A stretch of 43,015 bases of DNA, from positions 1-43,015 of the forward strand of contig CALCJV010000046.1 in assembly GCA_937967405.1 (NCBI GenBank), written 5' to 3'. Made by a program: the position numbers and the translations under genes. Shown piece by piece: positions 1 to 6,539 of this stretch (the stretch's first letter is position 1; the number at the start of each line of letters is the position of its first letter). Under the pieces are notes generated by a model. It was not told where the DNA came from and searched no databases. It was given only the letters and a program-made list of their open reading frames with translations. The stretch is from an uncultured Chloroflexales bacterium (lineage in GTDB: Bacteria > Chloroflexota > Chloroflexia > Chloroflexales > Chloroflexaceae).

Positions 1-306
1 CGCACCGAGATCAAGCGGGGTCCCCAATGAGGTATCCGTCCAGACCCGCCCACCGGCTCGTTCGCGGGCTTCGAGCAGCTGCACGGGCACACCTGCGGCC
101 CGTAGCTTGCGTCCGGCCGCCAAGCCAGCGATGCCGGCCCCAATAATCAGCACACTTGCCTGCGATACTGGAGCAGCACCTTCGCCTGACGGCGTGCTGA
201 GCGGCGCACAGGCGAGCAGACTGGTAAGCATACTCAGCCAGAGAAATTGGCGGCGCGAAAGCCGCATCTGTGTCGCGGTTGCAGGCGATGGGTTGGGGAG
301 CTTCAT
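1..306 (-). CDS. FAD-dependent amine oxidase-like lipoprotein, N-terminal part
   Basis: Only the first 102 codons lie in the window; the gene runs off the left edge. The translation starts MKLPNPSPATATQM and contains a twin-arginine motif SRRQFL (about residues 17-22) followed by a hydrophobic stretch ending in LLAC, which is a lipobox. A Rossmann FAD-binding motif GAGIAGLAAG follows, then LLEAR and GGRVWT, the usual start of flavin monoamine oxidases (phytoene desaturase/amine oxidase superfamily). So it is probably exported folded by the Tat pathway, lipid-anchored outside the membrane, and oxidises an amine or amino acid; the substrate cannot be told. The ATG at 306 is preceded by AAGAAAGG at 6-nt spacing. 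A second ATG at 267 would also keep the Tat motif. Confidence 0.85.
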   Translation of the reverse strand, partial: MKLPNPSPATATQMRLSRRQFLWLSMLTSLLACAPLSTPSGEGAAPVSQASVLIIGAGIAGLAAGRKLRAAGVPVQLLEARERAGGRVWTDTSLGTPLDLGA

Positions 307-349
307 CTTGAGCCTTTCTTGTTTTTGGGCATAATTTTCATCACAGCTT

Positions 350-355
350 ATTATA
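350..355 (-). promoter_or_regulatory. Possible -10 of the amine oxidase gene
   Basis: A TATAAT hexamer on the minus strand lies about 45 nt upstream of the start at 306. No convincing -35 hexamer sits 16-18 bp upstream, so this is a weak call. Confidence 0.3.
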
Positions 356-418
356 CATTGTGCAAGCAGTGGTTGCCCTGCGTACCCTTGGCACGTTTTG
401 CACGCTTGCCCCGTAGCC

Positions 419-469
419 GGTGTCAGGTGTCCGGAAACACATCCCACGCAGAACCTAACACCTGACACC
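419..469. repeat. 12-bp inverted repeat with 27-bp spacer
   Basis: GGTGTCAGGTGT (419-430) is matched perfectly by ACACCTGACACC (458-469). It lies just beyond the 3' end of the gene at 483-1994 and upstream of the amine oxidase. There is no T-run on either side, so it is not a standard intrinsic terminator. It may be a dispersed intergenic repeat or a stem-loop. Confidence 0.5.
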
Positions 470-482
470 TTGCACCCGCCAC

Positions 483-1994
483 CTACGGTGTTGCTTGGGT
501 GGTACTCATCCATACATCGTCGCGCCATGCCTGCTCATTGCCGGCGTAGTCACGCGCCCGCACCCGGAAAGCGAAGTGTCGCCCCTCATCTGGGCCAAAC
601 CAATTCGAGGTGCGATCTGTTGCCCGCATCCATGTGCGCCACATTCCGTTCGGCTCTTGGCGCACCTGTACATCATAGCTGGCCACGCCGCTCAAGTCAT
701 CCTCACCGATCCACTGCACGCGGTAGCCATTGCGTTCGCGGCTGATGCTCGTGATCTGGGCCTGCGGCGCGATTGTATCTAACACTGGAACCCACGCCAG
801 CGCATCGAAGCGCACGGCGAAACCGTCATCGCCAGCGTGTGCGCTGAGTTTGACACTGGCTTCGCCCACACGCCCGAAGCTATACGTACCGAGGGGAACC
901 CACCCCCCCGCAAAGGCCTGCTGATCTGTGGTAATCTGGGCCACGCCCGCATCATGCACGATAGTGTAGCGTGCATTGCCGGTCGCGGGCAGCTCGCCGC
1001 AGGGCGGGATGTAGGCTTGCAGCGCATACAGTCCGGCTGAGGCAGGCAACTTCCACACCCCCACCGTGCTAGCGGCGCGGGCGGCATCCATCGCTGAAGG
1101 AACCCACAGGTGCGTTCCATTCACGCCGCACACAGCATCGCGCCAACCATCCCCACTGCGCCGAAAGCCCTGCTCACGATCATCTACCGTGACCGCCCCC
1201 GCAGGAATGACTGGGCTATCCAGCGGGATCGGGGTAGCGGTTGGTGGTGGCGGCGGGATGTCCGGCGGGGGAATGTCCGGCGGCGGCGGGGGAATGTCCG
1301 GTGGTGGCGGGGGAATGTCCGGCGGTGGCGGAATGTCCGGTGGTGGCGGGGGGATGTCCGGCGGTGGCGGAATAGTTGGTGCAGCAGTCGGTGCAGGCTG
1401 CTCTGCTGGAACAGGCCCACGCTCATTCACAGCCGCCGCTGGGCCCGGATCGGCTCCGAGCCACAGAAACGACACAGTAACCCAATCATTCTCCACCATC
1501 CCAAGATCATCCCAAAACGCGCCATCGGCAATGTCAATCCCATTCGGCACGCCGATCACGCGCCCAAACTCATCGCGCCCGCCATTGTGCCCATAGTAGA
1601 AGGCAGCTTCGGCTTGGGGCATACCTACCGGCAGATCGGGATAATCACCGCGATTGTACTGCCAATAGGCATCATTCGTATTCCATGGCCCTACATCCCA
1701 CACGGGCAGCACCACCGAACGCCCATTGTACGTAACCCGTACCTGATACTCTGCGCCACCGCGACTGGACAACACCGTTCCCGAAGGGAGCGCGACGAAG
1801 CGATCACGGGGCTGAATGAGATGGCCATTGGCGGTGCGGTAGCCAACTAAGCCTTCACGGGTGGCAAATACCCGATAGGTTGGGGCGAGGGGCTGTTGGG
1901 CAGAGCTATTGGGGGGCGTGGGGAGCAACAGACTGAGCAGGAGCAGCAGCAGCATGGAACCTGCTAGTAACCACTGAGATGCAGCGAATTTCAA
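483..1994 (-). CDS. Secreted proline-repeat protein with golvesin/Xly-like and Fn3-like domains
   Basis: 503 aa. The start is a TTG codon chosen because a perfect AGGAGG lies 7 nt upstream (GAGGAGGTCATTATTTG); no ATG is available at that position. An N-terminal signal peptide (about residues 8-33, Leu-rich core, then SSAQQ) indicates export. Residues about 35-190 form a domain I do not recognise. A Pro-rich linker of repeated PPPPPDIP units (about residues 205-255) follows. After it comes a segment with the pattern of golvesin/Xly carbohydrate-binding-like domains (LYALQAYIP, ARYTIVHD, GGWVPLGTYSF). The C-terminus is fibronectin-III-like (SGVASYDVQVR, FRVRARDYAGN). The role is probably cell surface or extracellular, perhaps carbohydrate binding; no catalytic residues are evident. 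Confidence 0.8.
   Translation of the reverse strand: MKFAASQWLLAGSMLLLLLLSLLLPTPPNSSAQQPLAPTYRVFATREGLVGYRTANGHLIQPRDRFVALPSGTVLSSRGGAEYQVRVTYNGRSVVLPVWDVGPWNTNDAYWQYNRGDYPDLPVGMPQAEAAFYYGHNGGRDEFGRVIGVPNGIDIADGAFWDDLGMVENDWVTVSFLWLGADPGPAAAVNERGPVPAEQPAPTAAPTIPPPPDIPPPPPDIPPPPDIPPPPPDIPPPPPDIPPPDIPPPPPTATPIPLDSPVIPAGAVTVDDREQGFRRSGDGWRDAVCGVNGTHLWVPSAMDAARAASTVGVWKLPASAGLYALQAYIPPCGELPATGNARYTIVHDAGVAQITTDQQAFAGGWVPLGTYSFGRVGEASVKLSAHAGDDGFAVRFDALAWVPVLDTIAPQAQITSISRERNGYRVQWIGEDDLSGVASYDVQVRQEPNGMWRTWMRATDRTSNWFGPDEGRHFAFRVRARDYAGNEQAWRDDVWMSTTQATP
1241..1372 (-). repeat. Tandem repeat coding for PPPPPDIP units
   Basis: GC-rich 15-18 bp units built on GGAATGTCCGG plus GGTGGCGG are repeated about seven times inside the secreted protein gene. 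They encode the Pro-rich linker. Unit length varies (one Pro more or less), which is the pattern expected from slippage. Confidence 0.85.
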
Positions 1995-2062
1995 ATAATG
2001 ACCTCCTCTATGCCGAATCCTTTCTCATGGTAAAATCGCGTCAAGCAACAAAGACCTGCGCT

Positions 2063-2068
2063 ATTGTA
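2063..2068 (-). promoter_or_regulatory. Extended -10 promoter of the secreted protein gene
   Basis: Minus strand reads TGGTACAAT, an extended -10 (TGn plus TACAAT), about 70 nt upstream of the TTG start at 1994. No good -35 is present, which is usual for extended -10 promoters. Confidence 0.5.
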
Positions 2069-2116
2069 CCACAGCTCGTCACAGGGCATGTACAAATGGG
2101 CACGCATCGCTTGGCA

Positions 2117-2147
2117 AAAGGAAAACGACAGCACCGTGTGCTGCCGT
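2117..2147 (-). terminator. Intrinsic terminator after ssb
   Basis: On the minus strand ACGGCAGCAC, loop ACG, GTGCTGTCGT forms a 10-bp stem with one G-U pair. It is followed by TTTTCCTTTT and lies about 40 nt beyond the ssb stop codon. Confidence 0.85.
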
Positions 2148-2187
2148 TCGAAGCTGCGTAGGTTGGAATGCAACGTGGGGCGCGTGC

Positions 2188-2709
2188 CTAGAAGGGAATG
2201 TCCTCTTCGGTCATATCCTGCGCGATGGGCTGTGGTTGGTTGCGCCGTGCGGGCATGGTGCTGCTGCTGGGCTGGCGAGCGGGCGGCGCAGCTGGGCGGG
2301 CTTGACGCGGGGCGGCAGGTTCGTCTTCATGGACATCTGCATCATCCGCACCACTGCGGTAGCCGCCGGTGTCACCTTTGGAACTGAGCAAGATTAGGTC
2401 ATTCGCTACCACATCAAAAGCAGTACGTTCGATGCCATCCCGATCAGTATACTTGCGCGACTTCACGCGCCCCTCGATATACACTTGGCTACCCTTCGTA
2501 AGATACTCGTTGGCAATCTCCGCAAGGCGATCCCACGCTTCAATCCGAAACCATTCGGTATCGTCGCGTTCGTTGCCGTCGCGGTCGGTCCACTTGCCGC
2601 CAGTCGCAAGGCTGAAGTTAGTAACGGCTTTGCCCTGCGCGGTGTAGCGCATCTCTGGATCGCGCCCAAGTCGTCCAATCAGTTGAATTCGATTCAGTCC
2701 ACGTGACAT
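2188..2709 (-). CDS. ssb: Single-stranded DNA-binding protein
   Basis: 173 aa. It binds ssDNA during replication, recombination and repair. The N-terminal OB-fold (about residues 5-110) has the family start LNRIQLIGRLGRDPEMRYT and the SLAT and DTEWFRIEAWDRLAE segments. A flexible Pro/Ala/Gln-rich linker follows (about 115-160). The C-terminal acidic tail ends in DIPF, the tip that recruits partner proteins. The length is typical for bacterial SSB. AAAGGG lies 7 nt before the ATG. The gene has its own consensus promoter and terminator, so it is monocistronic, unlike genomes in which ssb lies between rpsF and rpsR. Confidence 0.97.
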   Translation of the reverse strand: MSRGLNRIQLIGRLGRDPEMRYTAQGKAVTNFSLATGGKWTDRDGNERDDTEWFRIEAWDRLAEIANEYLTKGSQVYIEGRVKSRKYTDRDGIERTAFDVVANDLILLSSKGDTGGYRSGADDADVHEDEPAAPRQARPAAPPARQPSSSTMPARRNQPQPIAQDMTEEDIPF

Positions 2710-2774
2710 GGCTGTGCCCTTTCGTTTGTGTATGGGGTTAGATTTTCTCGTGAGCCTACGCCTACGATACGTGT

Positions 2775-2803
2775 ATTATATAGGACATTTGTTTGCTCGT
2801 CAA
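2775..2803 (-). promoter_or_regulatory. Consensus sigma70 promoter of ssb
   Basis: Minus strand TTGACG (2803-2798), 17-bp spacer, TATAAT (2780-2775). Predicted start of transcription is about 60 nt upstream of the ssb ATG. Confidence 0.85.
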
Positions 2804-2838
2804 GAGCCAATTTCAGAGATTAGGAAAGGAACCAGCAA

Positions 2839-2868
2839 GGCGCGACCTACACCGTGCAGAGCCGCGCC
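2839..2868 (-). terminator. Weak hairpin after rpsA
   Basis: GGCGCG and CGCGCC can pair across about 18 nt, some 20 nt after the rpsA stop. It lacks a proper U-tract, so termination here is uncertain. Confidence 0.3.
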
Positions 2869-2887
2869 CCGTCAGCACGCAGGGTGG

Positions 2888-4102
2888 TTAGGCTTGCATT
2901 TCTGCCGCAACCGGCTTATCCGGCGCGGCTGGCACAGCTGGCTCACGATCATGCTCAGCCGGAGCCGCCTGTGCATCTTCGCCCACGCGGCGCAACGATA
3001 AGCCCATGCGCTGGCGTTGGCGGTCAAGGCTAATCACGCGGGCGGTCACCGTCTGGCCCGGCTGCAACACATCACGCGGCTGCACCTGCGGGTCGGCATC
3101 TAGTTCACTGGCGTGGATCAGGCCCTCGACGGCTTCTTCCACCTGCACAAACGCCCCAAACGGGGTCACATTGGTAACAGGACCTGAAACCAGTTGCCCC
3201 AAACTATAGCGTTGGTCAATCGTTTCCCATGGGTTCTCTTGCAAGCGGCGCAAGCTCAAGCCGATCCGCTCACGGTCACGGTCAATCTCAACCACGACGA
3301 CCTTAACTTCGAGGCCAATCGAGAGGACTTCACGCGGGTGATTGACCCGTTGCCACGATAGCTCGCTGATGTGGGCAAGCCCATCGGCTCCACCCAGATC
3401 AATGAATGCGCCAAAGTTGGTTAGCTGGCTCACCCGCCCGGTCAGAATATCGCCTGCTTGCAGCTCGGTGAGCAGGCGGTGTTTCTGCGCTTTGCGCCAC
3501 TCTTGGGTTGCGCTGCGCTCGGAGAAGACCAAGCGATTGCGTTCGCGGTCTACCTCGATCACCTTTAAGGGAATCTCTTGATTGACCATGCGTTGGAGTG
3601 CTTGCTGGCGTTCGTCAGCAGCGGTGCGCCCGTGCAATTGGGCCACCTGCGAGGCGGGCACAAAGCCGCGGATCCGGTTATACTGCACGAGCAAGCCACC
3701 TTTGTTAAAGCCAACCACCTTGCAGCGCACAATTTCGCTTTCGTGCTGCAAGCGGCGAGCCTCTTCCCAATCGCGGGCCACCTGCACCATCGTCAGCGAG
3801 AGGATCAAATCCCCGTCGCGGCTTTCGGGGTCTTGCACATACACCTGAATCACATCACCGACGCGCAGCCCACTGAGGTACTCATCCCCCATCTGGCGGG
3901 CATCGCTCCATGGGATAAGACCTTCGCGCTTTGTACCAATCGAGACTAACACGCCCGTATTGTCCTCGATCTGCATAATCATACCATCCCGCAATTCGCC
4001 GCGTTGCGGGCGGGTATAATCATACTCATCGAGCAACAACGACCAATCTCGCTCCATTTCATCCAGTTCTTCCTGTGCGCTCTGGTCTGGTTGAATCACC
4101 AT
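2888..4102 (-). CDS. rpsA: 30S ribosomal protein S1 (four S1 domains)
   Basis: 404 aa. S1 helps the 30S subunit bind and unfold mRNA. Four S1 RNA-binding domains can be read. The first begins at about residue 38 (ELRDGMIMQIEDNTGVLVSIG) and the second at about 120 (IVRCKVVGFNKGGLLVQYN). The third begins at about 213 (AGDILTGRVSQLTNFGAFIDLG, with DGLAHISELSW) and the fourth at about 298 (GPVTNVTPFGAFVQV). A charged Ala/Pro-rich tail of about 35 residues ends the protein. The two C-terminal domains are closest to consensus. The number of domains matches the short S1 of Gram-positive-like and Chloroflexota species rather than the six-domain E. coli form. AGGAGG lies 10 nt before the ATG. No promoter is visible just upstream; the nearest is at 4404-4432, beyond a terminator. 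Confidence 0.92.
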   Translation of the reverse strand: MVIQPDQSAQEELDEMERDWSLLLDEYDYTRPQRGELRDGMIMQIEDNTGVLVSIGTKREGLIPWSDARQMGDEYLSGLRVGDVIQVYVQDPESRDGDLILSLTMVQVARDWEEARRLQHESEIVRCKVVGFNKGGLLVQYNRIRGFVPASQVAQLHGRTAADERQQALQRMVNQEIPLKVIEVDRERNRLVFSERSATQEWRKAQKHRLLTELQAGDILTGRVSQLTNFGAFIDLGGADGLAHISELSWQRVNHPREVLSIGLEVKVVVVEIDRDRERIGLSLRRLQENPWETIDQRYSLGQLVSGPVTNVTPFGAFVQVEEAVEGLIHASELDADPQVQPRDVLQPGQTVTARVISLDRQRQRMGLSLRRVGEDAQAAPAEHDREPAVPAAPDKPVAAEMQA

Positions 4103-4197
4103 GTAAATAAAACCTCCTCGTAAAAATTATGATGTATGAGCTAGGCCTATGTACGGTCATCGTTTGCCATCACTCTCTTTTCTCACCCATTTGCAAC

Positions 4198-4228
4198 AAA
4201 AAACGCTATCGCTTACCCGTGATAGCGC
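4198..4228 (-). terminator. Intrinsic terminator/attenuator upstream of rpsA
   Basis: On the minus strand GCGCTATC, a short loop ACGGGTAAGC, then GATAGCG and TTTTTT. It gives a 7-bp perfect stem followed by six U. It lies about 95 nt upstream of the rpsA ATG and about 170 nt downstream of a consensus promoter on the same strand. Confidence 0.8.
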
Positions 4229-4239
4229 AGACACTGTCT

Positions 4240-4395
4240 CTATTGGTCTGTCTTGCTCAGAGCCTTCGGGTTACGTCTCCTCCACAGCATGCACCAAACA
4301 TGCCCGCCATTCGTATGCGCGATGTGCAAACCCTGCCGATCTGTGACACCCACGCCACCAGCTACAATCTGACCGTTACAAGGCATGAAACTCAT
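4240..4395 (-). CDS. Possible 51-aa leaderless small protein
   Basis: An ORF of 51 codons (start MSFMPCNGQIV, end KALSKTDQ) lies exactly between the promoter and the terminator. Its ATG begins only 8 nt after the TATACT box, so the mRNA would be leaderless or nearly so. A second ATG is at 4386. No Shine-Dalgarno is present. I do not recognise the sequence. It has two Cys (6 and 35) and a basic RRR stretch. An ORF of this size could occur by chance in an untranslated RNA. Confidence 0.3.
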   Translation of the reverse strand: MSFMPCNGQIVAGGVGVTDRQGLHIAHTNGGHVWCMLWRRRNPKALSKTDQ

Positions 4396-4403
4396 CTCAG
4401 AGG

Positions 4404-4432
4404 AGTATAGCGCAGGGCTGCCGGATTGTCAA
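4404..4432 (-). promoter_or_regulatory. Consensus promoter toward rpsA
   Basis: Minus strand TTGACA (4432-4427), 17-bp spacer, TATACT (4409-4404). It is divergent from the MerR-gene promoter 21 bp away. Confidence 0.88.
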
Positions 4433-4453
4433 CTATTCCACATGCAAACCGGT

Positions 4454-4482
4454 TTGACAGGCCACATTGCACACTCTATAAT
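4454..4482 (+). promoter_or_regulatory. Perfect consensus sigma70 promoter of the MerR gene
   Basis: TTGACA (4454-4459), 17-bp spacer, TATAAT (4477-4482). Transcription would start near 4490, which rules out the upstream ATG at 4426 and supports the GTG at 4534. Confidence 0.9.
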
Positions 4483-4533
4483 CAAGAGTATCGGCGTAAC
4501 CGCAGGCTACACGCACCACGCGAGGAACTGCCT

Positions 4534-5187
4534 GTGTCTAGCGAGCAGCGGATCGAACAACCTGTGTATCTTTCGTTAGCAGAAGCATGTCGCCAATTGG
4601 GAGTGCATAGCAGCACATTGCGCCGTTGGGCTGATAATGGCATGCTCCCTGTGTACTACACGCCCGGCGGGCATCGGCGTTTTGCTCTGACCGACGTACA
4701 GGCCCTCCGTGAACGTCCCCTTGTGCCGCCCACACCGCTGGACACTCCCAATCCTACAAATCTTGCCACACGCTGGGCGCGGTATGCCCTCGCCCAGACC
4801 CGTTCGGAGCTGCGCGAAGGCGATCAGCATCCGGCGTGGTTGTCTAGCCTCACGGATGAGGAACGGGCCATCTGGCGGCACGTCAGCATGCGCTTGATGG
4901 GCGTGGTGTTGCGCTACATCAATGCCGATCCAGATACTGAACCCGATCTGTTGCAGGAAGCTCGCGCCGTTGGGAGCGACTATGCGAACCATGCACGGCG
5001 GCTGGGGATTACGCTTACGACGGCACTGGAGGCTGCGCTGTTCTTCCGCGATGCGCTGATTGAGGCGGCGATAGATATGCCCGAACAGACCAGCACGCCA
5101 TCTGCTGCCAGTATGCGGCTGCTGCGCCGCATCAATCAAGTCCTGAATGTGGTGCAATTGGCGGTGGCCGCGGGGTACGAAGATTAA
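4534..5187 (+). CDS. MerR-type regulator with RsbR-like C-terminal helical domain
   Basis: 217 aa from the GTG at 4534, which has GAGG 8 nt upstream and lies about 45 nt after the predicted transcription start. Residues about 10-60 form a MerR/excisionase winged helix (LAEACRQLGVHSSTLRRWAD, then TPGGHRRF). The rest is a helical domain resembling the RsbR/RsbRD N-terminal (globin-like) domain (about 100-215). No Cys-rich metal site or SoxR-type cluster is present. It is a DNA-binding regulator whose effector is unknown. It is divergent from the rpsA leader unit, so it may control that promoter as well as its own. Confidence 0.8.
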   Translation: MSSEQRIEQPVYLSLAEACRQLGVHSSTLRRWADNGMLPVYYTPGGHRRFALTDVQALRERPLVPPTPLDTPNPTNLATRWARYALAQTRSELREGDQHPAWLSSLTDEERAIWRHVSMRLMGVVLRYINADPDTEPDLLQEARAVGSDYANHARRLGITLTTALEAALFFRDALIEAAIDMPEQTSTPSAASMRLLRRINQVLNVVQLAVAAGYED

Positions 5188-5298
5188 GCCCGCATGCTAG
5201 CGGTGAACCGAATCTACAGCCCACGCCACTCGCCAGCCCCCAGCCCACACTGACTCGCCAGCCTAGCCCATTGCCCAACAGCTTGCCCCGACGAGCTG

Positions 5299-5327
5299 TT
5301 ACCCACTTGCCCTATTCGCAGTACAAT
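5299..5327 (+). promoter_or_regulatory. Candidate promoter of the ArsA-like gene
   Basis: TTACCC (5299-5304), 17-bp spacer, TACAAT (5322-5327), about 50 nt upstream of the ATG at 5381. The -35 is weak. The rest of the 5188-5380 gap is low-complexity CCAGCCC-rich sequence without a gene. Confidence 0.45.
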
Positions 5328-5380
5328 AGAGAAGAGACCATCAGTAATTGTGAAACGATGCGAGAAAGAACAGCACTTGT

Positions 5381-6517
5381 ATGCACACCCTTGTTTTCAC
5401 TGGCAACAGCTACCCTAGCATCAGCTTGGCTGCCGCCGCCACGGCTGCGCTTGCCGCCCGCGATGGCTACCGCACGCTCCTGATTAGCACGGGTCCGCAG
5501 CACAGCATCAGTACCCTCTTGCAGCATAGCCCTACCAGCACGCCGAGTACCGCGGTGCCGGGTCTGGATGTGTGGGCCTTGAACACGCCCGCGTTGCTCG
5601 CCGAGTATCTCGAACGCATTCGCCCTCAACTGCAAATGTTTCCGGCCCTCGCCCAGATCAGTGGCGATGAACTCCCGCTTTTGCCGGGCGTGGAGATTTT
5701 TCTGGTGGTAGAGTACTTGAGCCGCCTGCCCACCAATCAGTACCAAATGATTGTGCTGGATGCGGGCGGGCAGGATGGCCTGCTGCGGATGCTGGCCTTT
5801 CCGGACAGTCTGCGCTGGGGCATTCGGATTGGGCTAGGGCTAGATCGGGAGCCGGGCCGCAGTCTGGCATCGGTGGGGCGGGCCCTCATGCCCACCAGCC
5901 TAATGCCGCGTGAGTGGATCGATCCGGTGCAGGAGGTGCGCGTCCAGTTTGAGCGCGTGCGCGATCAGATTGCCGCCCGGTCGCGGGTACGCTACGTGCT
6001 GCGCCCCGATCTGGTTGCGCTAGAAGAAGCTAAGCTGGTCGTGCCCGCTTTGCACCTACACGACGTAGCTGTAGATGGGATCATCCTTGCGCCGCTGCTC
6101 CCGCCCGATCTGGCCGATGCGCGGCTAGCGGGCTGCCTCGAACAGCAGCGCATTGTGCAAGCCGAAGCTGGGCGGCTGTGGGGCTTGCCCGTGCTAGGCC
6201 TGCCCATAGCCGCAGCGGCGGGCAACTTCGAGGAACTCGCCCAGACTGGCTACCACATGTATCAAGGGCACGCGCTGGCCCAATTAGCCGACATCACCGC
6301 CCCGATCAGCTACAGCCTTGATGGGCAACCGGCCATCGCCATTATGCTACCCGGCTTGCAGCGCGATGCCCTTAGCCTGACGATGAGCGGCGATGAGTTG
6401 GTGGTGCGGGTTGGCCCCTATCGGCGGCACATCCTGCTGCCAGATGGCTTGCGCGGGGTCACCAACATTCGCGCTAGCCGCGAAGCTGGGCGGCTAGTGG
6501 TGCGCCAACGCACCTAA
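5381..6517 (+). CDS. ArsA/GET3-like protein with degenerate P-loop and HSP20-like C-terminus
   Basis: 378 aa. The start TLVFTGNSYPSISLAAA aligns with the ArsA opening LFTGKGGVGKTTxAAA. However, the glycines and the Walker A lysine/threonine are gone. The switch segment STDPAHS has become STGPQHS, losing the Asp. The DxGG box survives as LDAGGQDGLLRML. Later ArsA features remain: a long helical region (FERVRDQIAARSRVRYVL), VLGLPI, and GYHMY. The C-terminal part (LPGLQRDALSLTMSGDELVV, residues about 320-376) resembles the ArsA HSP20-like domain. It is probably a non-hydrolysing member of the ArsA family, with tail-anchored-protein, anion or chaperone-type partners unknown. ATG at 5381 has only a weak purine-rich stretch upstream. 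Confidence 0.75.
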   Translation: MHTLVFTGNSYPSISLAAAATAALAARDGYRTLLISTGPQHSISTLLQHSPTSTPSTAVPGLDVWALNTPALLAEYLERIRPQLQMFPALAQISGDELPLLPGVEIFLVVEYLSRLPTNQYQMIVLDAGGQDGLLRMLAFPDSLRWGIRIGLGLDREPGRSLASVGRALMPTSLMPREWIDPVQEVRVQFERVRDQIAARSRVRYVLRPDLVALEEAKLVVPALHLHDVAVDGIILAPLLPPDLADARLAGCLEQQRIVQAEAGRLWGLPVLGLPIAAAAGNFEELAQTGYHMYQGHALAQLADITAPISYSLDGQPAIAIMLPGLQRDALSLTMSGDELVVRVGPYRRHILLPDGLRGVTNIRASREAGRLVVRQRT

Positions 6518-6539
6518 TGATCAAAGCAGGTATAATTCG

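Larger units (their letters stand above)
4198..4397 (-). ncRNA. Predicted ~200-nt transcript: rpsA leader or independent small RNA
   Basis: A consensus promoter (4404-4432) and an intrinsic terminator (4198-4228) on the minus strand bracket about 200 nt. Within it local hairpins can be drawn, such as GCATG/CATGC at about 4286-4302. I could not match it to 6S RNA, SRP RNA, tmRNA, RNase P or a riboswitch family by eye. It could be a transcription-attenuated 5' leader of rpsA, an sRNA, or the mRNA of the small ORF at 4240-4395. Confidence 0.5.

Noticed and set aside
1241..1372. CRISPR-like array
   Set aside because: Units are short (15-18 bp), contiguous and in frame with the coding sequence; no spacers. 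The same holds for the TPTE repeat at 21764-21853.
1110..1850. 246-codon plus-strand ORF across the proline-repeat gene
   Set aside because: Arg/Trp-rich low-complexity translation opposite the well-supported secreted protein; shadow of the GC-rich repeat.
4198..4397. 6S RNA, SRP RNA, tmRNA or a known riboswitch in the rpsA leader
   Set aside because: No long closed hairpin with a central bubble, no SRP core GGAAG motif, no tRNA-like ends and no consensus riboswitch box could be found by eye. Left as unassigned RNA.
4426..4533. N-terminal extension of the MerR protein (ATG at 4426)
   Set aside because: This ATG lies upstream of a perfect promoter (4454-4482), so it should not be in the mRNA; GTG 4534 has a ribosome site.
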